From Anaerotignum sp. (lineage in GTDB: Bacteria; Bacillota; Clostridia; Lachnospirales; Anaerotignaceae): DNA of 23,935 bases. Under the pieces are notes generated by a model. The model did no database searches and was not told where the DNA came from. It was given only the letters and a program-made list of their open reading frames with translations. Location of the stretch: positions 1-23,935 of the forward strand of contig JAHHTU010000033.1 in the NCBI GenBank assembly GCA_020024455.1, given 5' to 3'. Of the stretch, positions 16,022 to 23,623 are shown piece by piece (position 1 is the stretch's first letter; the number at the start of each line of letters is the position of its first letter). A program made the translations under genes and the position numbers.

Positions 16022-16089
16022 TGATAGAGCTTCATTGGCAATTTCTATTTTTTGAATACAATATGTACCATTTCATAGCAGAATTTTTA

Positions 16090-16118
16090 TTGCTTTTTCT
16101 CACATTGCTTGCTATAAT
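16090..16118 (+). promoter_or_regulatory. Promoter of the hydrogenase maturation operon
   Basis: Perfect TATAAT (16113-16118) has an extended -10 TGC just upstream. The -35, TTGCTT (16090-16095), is weak at 17-bp spacing. The predicted start near 16125 lies four bases before the first helix of the structured leader. Confidence 0.7.
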
Positions 16119-16128
16119 GCAGATAATA

Positions 16129-16237
16129 CTTCCTGACACAAAGATTGGTTCTGCGTGAAAGGTGCTACATACAAAAATATACCCCGCATATTGTGGGTTT
16201 CTTTTGTCGCACCGAAATCAGGGAGCGGCATTTTTTT
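16129..16237 (+). promoter_or_regulatory. Structured leader of the hyd operon with competing terminator (candidate riboswitch)
   Basis: Fold A is a closed aptamer-like structure. P1 CTTCCTGA (16129-16136) pairs with TCAGGGAG (16218-16225) through 8 pairs. Inside is a long arm GGTGC (16161-16165) with GCACC (16209-16213), ACAAAA (16171-16176) with TTTTGT (16202-16207), and ACCC with GGGT at the tip; a weak P2 may form at 16137-16157. Fold B is a terminator: TGTCGC (16205-16210) with GCGGCA (16225-16230), plus two more pairs, then seven T's (16231-16237). The folds share 16205-16213 and 16222-16225 and exclude each other. I cannot assign a known riboswitch class. Confidence 0.6.
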
Positions 16238-16257
16238 CTTTTTAGGAGGTTTACAAC

Positions 16258-16524
16258 ATGGAAACAAGAATTGCAGTGATGAGCATTATTGTGGAAAATC
16301 CGGACGCAGTGGAAACACTCAATCATTTGTTGCATGATTACAGCCAGTATATCATTGGGCGTATGGGTATCCCCTATCGTGCAAAAACACAAAAAATCAA
16401 TATCATCAGCATTGCCATAGATGCACCGCAAGATACCATTTCTTCATTGGCAGGAAAGGTGGGCAAGTTATCCGGTGTGAGTGTGAAAACCGCTTTGTCC
16501 AATATCATACAACATGACGCATAA
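16258..16524 (+). CDS. Iron-only hydrogenase system regulator, TM1266 type (88 aa)
   Basis: This is a small ACT-like/NikR-C-like protein of the family annotated as iron-only hydrogenase system putative regulator (T. maritima TM1266 type). The sequence shows the expected beta-alpha-beta pattern: RIAVMSIIVENPDAVETLNHLL, a central IIGRMGIPY, then INIISIAIDAPQDTISSLAGKVG and GVSVKTALS. It has no helix-turn-helix, so any regulation would be through ligand binding or protein partners. AGGAGG precedes the ATG. It is the first gene of the operon and its last 11 bp overlap the hydE start, a tight coupling that supports a role in H-cluster assembly or its control. Confidence 0.9.
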   Translation: METRIAVMSIIVENPDAVETLNHLLHDYSQYIIGRMGIPYRAKTQKINIISIAIDAPQDTISSLAGKVGKLSGVSVKTALSNIIQHDA

Positions 16525-17563
16525 ACAGAAACAACTGATACAAAAACTCATTGACACACGCAGTCTGACAACAGAAGAATATACACAGCTGATACAAGCA
16601 CAAGATACAAAAATGCGGGCATATTTGGCAGGTATTGCAAGAAAAATTGCAGACCAAGTATATGGAAAAACCGTATTTATCCGTGGCTTAATTGAAATCA
16701 GCAATATTTGCAAAAATGACTGTCTGTATTGCGGTATCCGTGCAGGCAACAAGGACTGTATGCGGTATCGTCTGACACCTGATGAAATATTGACCTGTAT
16801 CCATGAAGGGTATCGGTTAGGGTTTCGGACATTTGTCATGCAAGGCGGAGAGGACGCTTGGTTTACTGATGCGATACTTTGCGATTTGCTTAAAACCATC
16901 AAAAAACAGTATCCCGATTGTGCGGTGACGTTGTCTTTGGGGGAACGTGGGGAAGAAAGCTACCGCAATTTACGTATGGCAGGGGCAGACCGTTATTTGT
17001 TGCGTCATGAAACCGCAGACAAACCGCATTATCAGCAATTACACCCAAAAGAAATGTCATTTGATACACGTATGGATTGTTTGCAATCACTGAAACAACT
17101 CGGGTATCAGGTGGGGTGTGGGTTTATGGTGCAATCCCCCTACCAGACAGCGGAACATATTGCAAAAGATTTGAAATTCATAGAAACATTTCAACCCGAT
17201 ATGTGCGGGATTGGCCCATTCATTCCGCATAAAGATACGCCGTTTTATAACCAAATGGCAGGCACATTGGAAATGACGTGCTTTTTGTTGTCCATAGTGC
17301 GTATCATACACCCTTATGTATTGTTGCCTGCAACCACAGCACTGGGTTCGATTGATGCACAGGGACGGGAAAAAGGGGTTTTGAGCGGGGCAAATGTGGT
17401 GATGCCCAATTTATCCCCTGCAAATGTACGGGATAAATATATGCTTTACAACAATAAATTGTCCAGTGGGCCTGAGGCTGCACAAAATTTACAGGAATTG
17501 AAACAACGCATGGCTGCCATCGGATATGAGGTCGTGGTGGCTCGTGGCGATGTCAAACGATAA
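16514..17563 (+). CDS. hydE: [FeFe]-hydrogenase maturase HydE, radical SAM enzyme (349 aa)
   Basis: HydE is a radical S-adenosylmethionine enzyme that acts on the HydG-made iron-CO-CN-cysteine complex on the way to the diiron subcluster of the H-cluster. The cluster motif CX3CX2C is at Cys66, Cys70 and Cys73 (ICKNDCLYCGIR). Further landmarks are the GGE-type SAM motif (MQGGEDAWFTD), the RHETAD motif near YLLRHETADK, and the DMCGIGPFIPHKDTP region typical of HydE/PylB/BioB-like barrels. The ATG at 16514 overlaps the regulator gene by 11 bp. The length is normal for the family. It lies immediately upstream of hydG and hydF. Confidence 0.96.
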   Translation: MTHKQKQLIQKLIDTRSLTTEEYTQLIQAQDTKMRAYLAGIARKIADQVYGKTVFIRGLIEISNICKNDCLYCGIRAGNKDCMRYRLTPDEILTCIHEGYRLGFRTFVMQGGEDAWFTDAILCDLLKTIKKQYPDCAVTLSLGERGEESYRNLRMAGADRYLLRHETADKPHYQQLHPKEMSFDTRMDCLQSLKQLGYQVGCGFMVQSPYQTAEHIAKDLKFIETFQPDMCGIGPFIPHKDTPFYNQMAGTLEMTCFLLSIVRIIHPYVLLPATTALGSIDAQGREKGVLSGANVVMPNLSPANVRDKYMLYNNKLSSGPEAAQNLQELKQRMAAIGYEVVVARGDVKR

Positions 17564-17585
17564 ATCAGAAAAGGAGTACATACCC

Positions 17586-19031
17586 ATGATATACAATCCA
17601 AGTTCTTTGCAAGCAGAAGAATTTATCAACCATGACGAAATACAAGCGACTTTGGCATATGCCGAAGAAAACAAAAACAATTTGCCACTGATAGATGCCA
17701 TTTTAGAAAAAGCACGCCCCAAAAAAACAGAAACCGGCTACACTTGTGAGGGGTTGAACCATAGAGAAGCATCTGTGTTGCTGGCGTGCGAAAACGAAGA
17801 AAAAATACAGGAAATGTATCGCATTGCGGAAGAAATCAAACTTGCATTTTATGGCAATCGTATTGTGATTTTTGCCCCTTTGTATTTGTCAAATTATTGC
17901 GTCAACAGTTGTGTGTACTGTCCGTATCATGCCAAAAACAAGGACATTGCCAGAAAAAAACTGACACAGGAAGAAATTCGTACAGAAGTCATTGCATTGC
18001 AGGATATGGGGCATAAACGTTTGGTCATTGAAACAGGAGAAGACCCTGTACACGCCCCCATCGAATATGTTTTGGAAAGTATCAAAACCATATATGGTGT
18101 CCATCATAAAAATGGGGATATTCGCCGTGTGAATGTCAATATTGCCGCAACCACCGTGGAAAATTACAGAAAATTGAAAGATGCAGGTATCGGCACTTAT
18201 ATTCTATTCCAAGAAACATACCACAAAGAAAGTTATGAGCAACTGCACCCCACAGGCCCAAAACATGATTATGCTTATCATACCGAGGCAATGGACAGAG
18301 CCATGGAGGGTGGCATTGATGATGTCGGCTTAGGTGTATTGTTTGGCTTGGAGCGTTACAAATATGAGTTTGCAGGGCTTTTGATGCACGCAGAACATTT
18401 GGAGGCAGTGCATGGCGTTGGCCCGCATACCATTAGTGTCCCACGTCTGAAAAAAGCAAATGATATTGACCCCGATACATTTGACAACGGCATTGACGAT
18501 GATACATTTGCAAAAATTACGGCTTGTATCCGTATGGCAGTGCCTTATACAGGTATGATTATTTCCACAAGAGAATCCGAAGAAGTGCGTACCAAATTGT
18601 TGCGTCTGGGCATTTCACAGGCAAGCGGTGCGTCCCGTACTTCCGTTGGCGGATATACAGAGGAAGAACGTCCACATGACTCTGAACAGTTTGACGTATC
18701 CGACCAACGCACTTTGGACGAAATTGTGCGTTGGTTGATGGAAACAAACCATATTCCTTCTTTCTGTACGGCTTGCTATCGTTTGGGACGTACCGGTGAC
18801 CGTTTCATGAGTTTGTGCAAATCCGGTCAGATATTGAATTGTTGTCACCCCAATGCTTTGATGACATTATCCGAATATTTGCAGGATTATGCCACGCCAG
18901 AAACCAAACAACTGGGTTACGAAGTGATTCAAAAAGAATTGCAAAAGATACCCAATCCAAAAGTACGCCAAATTGCAGAACAAAATATCAAAGATATTCA
19001 AAATTCCAACCGTAGAGATTTTCGGTTCTAA
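17586..19031 (+). CDS. hydG: [FeFe]-hydrogenase maturase HydG, tyrosine lyase (481 aa)
   Basis: HydG is a radical SAM enzyme that cleaves tyrosine to p-cresol, CO and cyanide and builds the Fe(CO)2CN synthon. The SAM cluster motif CX3CX2C is at Cys105, Cys109 and Cys112 (YCVNSCVYCPYH). The C-terminal CX2CX22C (CTAC to the NCCHPNA region) binds the auxiliary cluster where CO and CN are loaded, so the enzyme looks complete. The ATG at 17586 is chosen for its AAGGAG ribosome site, 22 bp after the hydE stop; the in-frame ATG at 17550 has none. HydF follows 10 bp later. Confidence 0.97.
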   Translation: MIYNPSSLQAEEFINHDEIQATLAYAEENKNNLPLIDAILEKARPKKTETGYTCEGLNHREASVLLACENEEKIQEMYRIAEEIKLAFYGNRIVIFAPLYLSNYCVNSCVYCPYHAKNKDIARKKLTQEEIRTEVIALQDMGHKRLVIETGEDPVHAPIEYVLESIKTIYGVHHKNGDIRRVNVNIAATTVENYRKLKDAGIGTYILFQETYHKESYEQLHPTGPKHDYAYHTEAMDRAMEGGIDDVGLGVLFGLERYKYEFAGLLMHAEHLEAVHGVGPHTISVPRLKKANDIDPDTFDNGIDDDTFAKITACIRMAVPYTGMIISTRESEEVRTKLLRLGISQASGASRTSVGGYTEEERPHDSEQFDVSDQRTLDEIVRWLMETNHIPSFCTACYRLGRTGDRFMSLCKSGQILNCCHPNALMTLSEYLQDYATPETKQLGYEVIQKELQKIPNPKVRQIAEQNIKDIQNSNRRDFRF

Positions 19032-19041
19032 GGAGGATACG

Positions 19042-20244
19042 ATGAGTTTACAAGGTACAACCCACGGAGAACGGATACATATTGGTTTTTTCGGAAACCG
19101 CAATGCAGGAAAATCCAGCTTGGTCAATGCCATCACAGGGCAAAATCTGGCAGTGGTGTCTGATGTCAAAGGCACAACCACAGACCCTGTCAAAAAAGCA
19201 ATGGAATTGTTGCCATTGGGACCTGTGTTGGTGATTGATACCCCCGGTTTAGATGACGAGGGCGAACTGGGTGCATTGCGTGTGGAAAAAACAAACGATA
19301 TTTTAAAACAAACGGATTTTGCCGTATTGGTCGTCGATGCCTGCAAGGGATTGTCCAAAACAGATACGGCGTTGCTTGCACAATTTCAAGAACGAAAATT
19401 GCCGTATCTGCTGGTTTGGAATAAAGTGGATTTGCTTGAAGATATGCCAAATTGCAAAGAAAACGAAATTTGTGTCAGCACGGTGACAAAAAAAGGGATT
19501 ACAGAATGTAAAGAATTGCTGGGCAAACTTGCCAAACCAAATACACCGCAAAAACATATTGTTGCGGATTTGTTGGAGGCAGGTGATGTGGTGGTGTTGG
19601 TCATTCCCATTGATGCCTCTGCACCAAAGGGCAGATTGATTTTGCCACAACAACAAACCATTCGGGATATTTTGGAAGCAGGTTGCACAGTGGTTTGTTG
19701 CCAAGATACGGAATTGACACAAACATTGCAGGCATTGAAGCAAAAACCAAAATTGGTCATTACCGATTCCCAAGCATTTGGACGTGTGGCAAAAGATGTG
19801 CCAAACGATGTGTTGCTGACTTCTTTTTCCATTTTGTTTGCAAGATATAAAGGGGAACTGGAAACATTGGTACGCTCTGTCAAAAAAATATCCACATTGC
19901 AGGATACGGATTGCGTCTTGATTTCGGAGGGCTGTACCCACCATAGACAATGTGGCGATATTGGTACGGTCAAAATACCGAATTGGATTGCAAAGTGTGC
20001 CAAAGCAAATCCACAATATGTATTTACATCAGGACAGGAGTTTCCAAAGGATTTGGAAAAATATGCATTGGTCATTCATTGCGGTGGTTGTATGCTCAAC
20101 GAAAAAGAAATGCTGTATCGTATACAGACAGCCACAAATGCAGAGATACCAATTGTGAATTATGGGATTGCGATTGCATATATGCATGGGATTTTGAAAC
20201 GCAGTGTAGAGATTTTTCCCAAAGTAGCAGCATTATTGGATTGA
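19042..20244 (+). CDS. hydF: [FeFe]-hydrogenase maturation GTPase HydF (400 aa)
   Basis: HydF is the scaffold that receives the diiron precursor and hands it to the hydrogenase. The N-terminal TrmE/Era-like GTPase domain has Walker A GNRNAGKSS, switch regions around KGTTTDP, DTPG and NKVD. A central dimerisation domain follows, and then a C-terminal iron-sulfur domain with the CxH motif (GCTHHRQCGD) and HCGGC about 45 residues later, the expected [4Fe-4S] ligands. The ATG at 19042 follows AAGGAGG immediately after the hydG stop. It is the last gene of the operon. No hydrogenase structural gene lies in this window, so it must be elsewhere. Confidence 0.97.
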   Translation: MSLQGTTHGERIHIGFFGNRNAGKSSLVNAITGQNLAVVSDVKGTTTDPVKKAMELLPLGPVLVIDTPGLDDEGELGALRVEKTNDILKQTDFAVLVVDACKGLSKTDTALLAQFQERKLPYLLVWNKVDLLEDMPNCKENEICVSTVTKKGITECKELLGKLAKPNTPQKHIVADLLEAGDVVVLVIPIDASAPKGRLILPQQQTIRDILEAGCTVVCCQDTELTQTLQALKQKPKLVITDSQAFGRVAKDVPNDVLLTSFSILFARYKGELETLVRSVKKISTLQDTDCVLISEGCTHHRQCGDIGTVKIPNWIAKCAKANPQYVFTSGQEFPKDLEKYALVIHCGGCMLNEKEMLYRIQTATNAEIPIVNYGIAIAYMHGILKRSVEIFPKVAALLD

Positions 20245-20285
20245 ATCAAAAACAAGACAGTATCCTCACTGTCTTGTTTTTTGAT
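20245..20285 (+). terminator. Strong terminator of the hyd operon
   Basis: A stem of about 16 bp: the arm 20245-20261 (ending AACAAGACAGT) pairs with 20268-20285 (starting ACTGTCTTGTT) around a 6-nt loop, with a T run in the 3' arm. Confidence 0.93.
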
Positions 20286-20341
20286 TTATATAAAGTAGAA
20301 AGAGAAATCTTAGGGTTTATGCATTGCCACGTCCCAATGTT

Positions 20342-20767
20342 TCAAAGCCACTCTGACAGAACGTGCCATTTTGCGTAATTATCCGCACCATATGGATTGG
20401 TAGGGGCATATGTTTTTTCGTGTTCTGCAAACATTTCTTGATATTCTGTGAATGTCAGACAATGGTATGTTTCTGAAAACACGACAGGTGTTTTGGCAAA
20501 CCGTTTGCGATGTACCCGTGGGTAGTTCGGTTTATAATATCCCAAACACAGTAACGCCAACGGAAATACATAATCGGGTAATTGAAACAAATCTTTGTGA
20601 TATGCATAATGTTCTATGATATCCCCAATGTAACAAGAACCAATCCCCAAAGATTCGGCGGCAATGACAGCATTTTGTGCGGCTGCCATGAATGGTTGAT
20701 TGTCACAGGATTTGCCGAGTTTTTGTTTTGTTTGCGGGTCTTTGATGACAATGATGAAATATAACAT
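20342..20767 (-). pseudogene. 5'-truncated nitroreductase-family gene
   Basis: The 141 residues correspond to the C-terminal two thirds of a nitroreductase-family flavoprotein. YFIIVIKDPQTKQKLG matches the segment just after the N-terminal FMN-binding motif, followed by QPFMAAAQNAVIAAESLGIGSCYIGDI and PLALLCLGYYKP, then an Asn-Pro-Tyr-rich tail. Reading upstream in frame gives AAASGNQ, the expected FMN-loop sequence, and then an in-frame TAG around 20800. The normal ~60-residue N-terminus with the Arg-Arg-Ser motif is missing, and no ribosome site precedes the ATG at 20767. The likeliest state is a deletion remnant joined to the epimerase stub upstream. An assembly error is the alternative. 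Confidence 0.7.
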
Positions 20768-20860
20768 TTGGTTGCCGCTGGCAGCAGCCGTCTTCTACTT
20801 TGTGGTAGTTGGATATCCATTCGCCCGCACTGCGGTTTCTGCCTCTGATATCTTGCAATA

Positions 20861-20968
20861 CTACAGCATGGCACATACCGATAGTACATTTTGCACAGCA
20901 AATGCAATGCTGAAAGGTTTTTTCAAAGGAATTTTTACCACTTCTACTTTCAAATCTGTAATTTTCAT
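20861..20968 (-). pseudogene. N-terminal stub resembling an enolase-superfamily dipeptide epimerase (35 aa)
   Basis: On the minus strand an ATG at 20968 with a good GGGAGG ribosome site opens a frame of only 35 codons. Its first 26 residues (MKITDLKVEVVKIPLKKPFS, then IAFAVQ) strongly resemble the N-terminal strand of L-Ala-D/L-Glu (dipeptide) epimerases of the enolase superfamily. It then loses similarity and stops at TAG (20863-20861). The following ~90 bp match no clear family in any frame before the nitroreductase remnant begins. I infer a deletion fusing the start of one gene to the end of another. Homology is judged by eye. Confidence 0.55.
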
Positions 20969-21136
20969 AAATACTGCCTCCCTTAATTATAATTTCATAA
21001 AAATTTTGCTATTTATAAAATTTTTCGTCAAATATTTTTATACTTTTATGATGATTTTGTAGATATTTATATAAAACGACTCATCAATATTTTAGCATTT
21101 ATAAAAAAAATCATTGTGCTGTCATAGGATTGTTTA

Positions 21137-21165
21137 TTTACTCTTTGTACGTTTCGTGATATATT
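21137..21165 (+). promoter_or_regulatory. Promoter of the XRE-cupin regulator
   Basis: TTTACT (21137-21142), 17 bp, TATATT (21160-21165). The rest of the 20969-21136 stretch is very AT-rich, with no gene. Confidence 0.55.
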
Positions 21166-21201
21166 AAAAGAAATCATGAACATGGGGAGGAACAAACATT
21201 C

Positions 21202-21777
21202 ATGCTTGGAGAGCAAGTCAGAAAAATCAGAAAATCCAGAAACATTACATGAAAAGAAATTGCAGAACAAACAGCTCTTTCTATTGGTTATATTTCACAA
21301 ATTGAAAGGAATTTGACAGACCCTTCTTTGTCTACATTACGCAAATTGAGTGCCGCATTAGATGTACCAACGTATTTATTTATGGGGGGAGATGTGGATA
21401 CAGGTCTGACAACACGCAAATCAGATATCATCACATTGTCACAACCGCATACCAGTATTCGTTACCATTTGCTGACACCAATGCCGTCGGCAACATTTTC
21501 CCCGCAATCATTGGTCATTCGCTTTGAGCTGGACGCACATACCGCAGACGGAGAAATGCCGGTCATACACCCCAGTGAGGAAATTATATTGCTGGAAAGC
21601 GGTACGTTGGATATTGATATTTCGGGAGAAACCATTCACTCGGAGGCAGGAGACAGCACCATCATTTTAGCCAATGCACCACATAGTGTGTTTAATCCGA
21701 GTGACCAAACGGTGGTGGGACTGTCGATTTTTACTCCTGCAATTTGGTTTCCGAATACAAAACGATATAAACCATAA
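21202..21777 (+). pseudogene. XRE-family regulator with C-terminal cupin domain, interrupted by in-frame TGA
   Basis: From the ATG at 21202 (GGAGGAA upstream) the frame encodes a typical N-terminal XRE helix-turn-helix: LGEQVRKIRKSRNIT, then KEIAEQTALSIGYISQIERN and LTDPSLSTLRKLSAALDV. A cupin domain follows (HPSEEIILLESGTLDIDISG through the terminal strands). Codon 17 is TGA (21250-21252), where relatives carry a hydrophobic residue, usually Leu (ITLKEIAE). A single T-to-G change from TTA would cause it. Everything downstream is intact for 174 codons, so the break is recent or a sequencing error. Restart at a later ATG would lose part of the DNA-binding domain. It is divergent from the epimerase stub, which it may once have regulated. 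Confidence 0.78.
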
Positions 21778-21794
21778 CTTTTGACAGATGTCTT

Positions 21795-21829
21795 GGTTCT
21801 CTTGTATTGCACAAGAGAGCTGTTTTTTT
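21795..21829 (+). terminator. Terminator after the XRE-cupin gene
   Basis: TCTCTTGT (21798-21805) pairs with ACAAGAGA (21811-21818), extended by G-U and G-C pairs, with a 5-nt loop and a run of seven T's. Confidence 0.88.
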
Positions 21830-21846
21830 AAACGGGAGGGATTTTG

Positions 21847-22074
21847 ATGAAAGATATGATAGTATGTGCATATGAAATTGCCATTACAAAACGTAGCGGG
21901 GAATGCCGTACTGCGTATTTGCACAGAGTCAAACAAAATGCATGGGCTTGTCAGGTCAAAATCGCAGATTTGCAACACAATGCAGACATCAACAGAATAC
22001 CAAATCCCATCAAACAGGACATCGAGCGGTCAAAAAGATACCAAAAAGAATTGTTATTTCTGTTGGAACCATGA
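21847..22074 (+). CDS. Small protein of unknown function (75 aa)
   Basis: I do not recognise the family. An ATG at 21847 follows a strong GGGAGGGA ribosome site at 7-nt spacing, just after the preceding terminator. The protein is basic, with two Cys and a likely beta-rich first half (MIVCAYEIAITK, CRTAYLHRVKQNAWACQVKI). A charged helix forms the end (IKQDIERSKRYQKELLFLLEP). It has no signal peptide or membrane segment. The next gene starts about 20 bp downstream, so the two probably form an operon. Confidence 0.65.
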   Translation: MKDMIVCAYEIAITKRSGECRTAYLHRVKQNAWACQVKIADLQHNADINRIPNPIKQDIERSKRYQKELLFLLEP

Positions 22075-22094
22075 TATGACAAAAGGAGTGTATG

Positions 22095-22502
22095 ATGATG
22101 TGGACAAACATTGTGGAAGGAACAACGTTTCTAAAAAAATTGTATGATATGGTGCCAAATCTGGAACAAACAGAACTCATCAAATGGGAGTGGCACAATC
22201 GCAACGATAAGCTGACACTGCATATATTACTCACACAACCCATGAACCACATACCGCCCAAATGGCTTGCCTGTGGATATGATGCGGTTATACTGGAATT
22301 GGATTTGTTTGATATTTTGGAAGCAAGGTTTGATACCAAGTACCACACGCAGTATCAAACCCATATTTCCATAAAAAAACAAGAACCCGATAACATTTGT
22401 GTGGATTGTACAGGGGCGGTACAATTTCATATTTGTGCAGCATTTGCCATGATACAAAAGCTGCATGGTTGCACAAAACAAGAAATACAAACAGAAATAT
22501 GA
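22095..22502 (+). CDS. Imm50-like immunity protein (135 aa)
   Basis: The protein resembles the Imm50 family of polymorphic-toxin immunity proteins. The matching pattern is an N-terminal Trp and FLKKLYDMVPNLEQTELIKWEWH, a strand LTLHILL, the PPKW motif, then YDAVILELDLFDILEARFD and alternating beta strands. The assignment is by eye. Three ATGs in tandem (22092, 22095, 22098) follow a GGAG at 22085-22088; the middle one gives normal spacing, but any could be used. No toxin gene is visible nearby, so it may be an orphan immunity gene or act with the 75-aa protein upstream. Confidence 0.55.
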   Translation: MMWTNIVEGTTFLKKLYDMVPNLEQTELIKWEWHNRNDKLTLHILLTQPMNHIPPKWLACGYDAVILELDLFDILEARFDTKYHTQYQTHISIKKQEPDNICVDCTGAVQFHICAAFAMIQKLHGCTKQEIQTEI

Positions 22503-22509
22503 TACACAC

Positions 22510-22540
22510 AAAAAAGCCAAAGCAAACCCTTTGGCTTTTG
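22510..22540 (+). terminator. Terminator after the Imm50-like gene
   Basis: GCCAAAG (22516-22522) pairs with CTTTGGC (22529-22535) around 6 nt, with flanking A's pairing to T's. Confidence 0.85.
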
Positions 22541-22641
22541 CAATACAGTCATTTATGTTCTGATTTGATATATGAAAATGATTGGAATACTTCTTTTTTG
22601 TATATGATAAAGGCATAGAAGAAAAAAGGCTGGTGAAATAT

Positions 22642-23469
22642 ATGCAAAAAGAAATAGAGCAATATTTACAATATTTAAGGGAACAGGAAAAAAGCAAAGC
22701 TACCATTCAAAAATATACTTTGGCATTGGAACAGTGCATATCATTTTTGAGAAATCAAAAATGGGAAAAAGAAACATTATTATTATGGAAGCAAGAACTG
22801 CAAAAAAAGTATTGCAGTACAAGTGTAAACGGAAAATTAGTCGCAATCAATGGATTTTTGATATATATGGGCAGACAAGATTTGAAAATCAAGCTATTGA
22901 AAGTACAACGAAAGATATTCTGTGAAGAAAACAAGGAGTTAACCAAACAGGAGTATCAAAGACTGGTGCAAACTGCAAAAAACGAAGGAAAAGAAAGACT
23001 TTCACTTGTGATACAAACCATATGTGCAACAGGAATTAGGGTGTCGGAATTGGAAGCAATTACAAAAGAAGCCGTAGACCATGGCAGAACAGAAGTACAA
23101 TGCAAAGGAAAAAACCGTGTCATATTTTTACCGTCAAAGTTAAGGGAAAAGTTGAAAAAATACGCAAAACAACAAGGGATTGTGCAAGGAATATTATTTC
23201 GGACAAGAACGGGAAAAGCATTGCACAGAGGCAACATCTGGACAGAAATGAAGCAGATATGCCAAAAAGCAGGCGTGTCTGCACAAAAAGTGTTTCCGCA
23301 TAATTTAAGACATTTATTTGCAAAAACATATTATGCAAAAGAAAAAGATATTGCAAAATTGGCAGATTTGTTGGGGCATTGCAATATCGAAACAACAAGA
23401 ATTTATATTATGGAAACAGGAAAAGAACATCTGAAACGATTGGAGGAAATGGATTTGATTGTATCATGA
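22642..23469 (+). CDS. Tyrosine recombinase, probable DNA invertase of the adjacent switch (275 aa)
   Basis: This is a compact Xer/integrase-type tyrosine recombinase. The N-terminal SAM-like core-binding domain (1-90) starts EIEQYLQYLREQEKSKATIQKY. The catalytic domain (about 100-275) has the full set: Arg133 (ATGIRVSEL), a Lys near 155-157, His220 and Arg223 (HNLRHLFA), His246 (LGHCNIETT) and nucleophile Tyr255 (TRIYI). Cutting and joining DNA at short inverted sites is inferred. It ends 37 bp before a 19-bp inverted repeat pair bounding a promoter segment, the usual setting of phase-variation recombinases. The ATG at 22642 has a poor ribosome site, implying low expression. No phage genes or tRNA target are near. 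Confidence 0.9.
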   Translation: MQKEIEQYLQYLREQEKSKATIQKYTLALEQCISFLRNQKWEKETLLLWKQELQKKYCSTSVNGKLVAINGFLIYMGRQDLKIKLLKVQRKIFCEENKELTKQEYQRLVQTAKNEGKERLSLVIQTICATGIRVSELEAITKEAVDHGRTEVQCKGKNRVIFLPSKLREKLKKYAKQQGIVQGILFRTRTGKALHRGNIWTEMKQICQKAGVSAQKVFPHNLRHLFAKTYYAKEKDIAKLADLLGHCNIETTRIYIMETGKEHLKRLEEMDLIVS

Positions 23470-23506
23470 CCATGTTTGCACAAAAAAAGACAGCAAGATT
23501 ACGGAT

Positions 23507-23525
23507 TAAATCTTCTGTCATAAAT
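23507..23525 (+). repeat. Left inverted repeat of the invertible segment
   Basis: TAAATCTTCTGTCATAAAT is the exact reverse complement of 23785-23803. Similarity continues imperfectly outward (about 12 of the next 16 bases counted from the GATTTA edge), but not inward. It begins 38 bp after the recombinase stop codon. Confidence 0.88.
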
Positions 23526-23576
23526 ATACTGGCAATATTTTTATATAAAATATCCACTTTCCATATATTACTATGT

Positions 23577-23605
23577 TTTATATAAAAATACAAGTACATT
23601 TTCAA
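23577..23605 (-). promoter_or_regulatory. Promoter inside the invertible segment, now pointing toward the recombinase
   Basis: On the minus strand TTGAAA (23605-23600) and TATAAA (23582-23577) are exactly 17 bp apart, each 5/6 to consensus. In this orientation transcription would run antisense into the recombinase 3' end. No plus-strand promoter of similar quality is seen in the segment. Confidence 0.7.
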
Positions 23606-23623
23606 AAAAATTACATAAAAACA

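Noticed and set aside
17550..17585. Upstream ATG of hydG
   Set aside because: It lacks a ribosome site and overlaps the hydE end; the ATG at 17586 has AAGGAG at proper spacing.
20700..21062. Plus-strand 120-aa hydrophobic frame
   Set aside because: It is antisense to the recognisable nitroreductase and epimerase remnants, has no ribosome site, and its hydrophobicity reflects AT-rich DNA.
21250..21252. TGA in the XRE gene as a recoded codon (Trp or selenocysteine)
   Set aside because: TGA clearly serves as a stop in neighbouring genes (for example metA and the ABC ATPase). The family has a Leu-like residue here, and no selenoprotein context is evident.
22642..23469. Recombinase as a prophage or conjugative-element integrase
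   Set aside because: No phage or conjugation genes, tRNA or direct-repeat attachment sites are seen. The adjacent perfect inverted repeats fit a local inversion system better.
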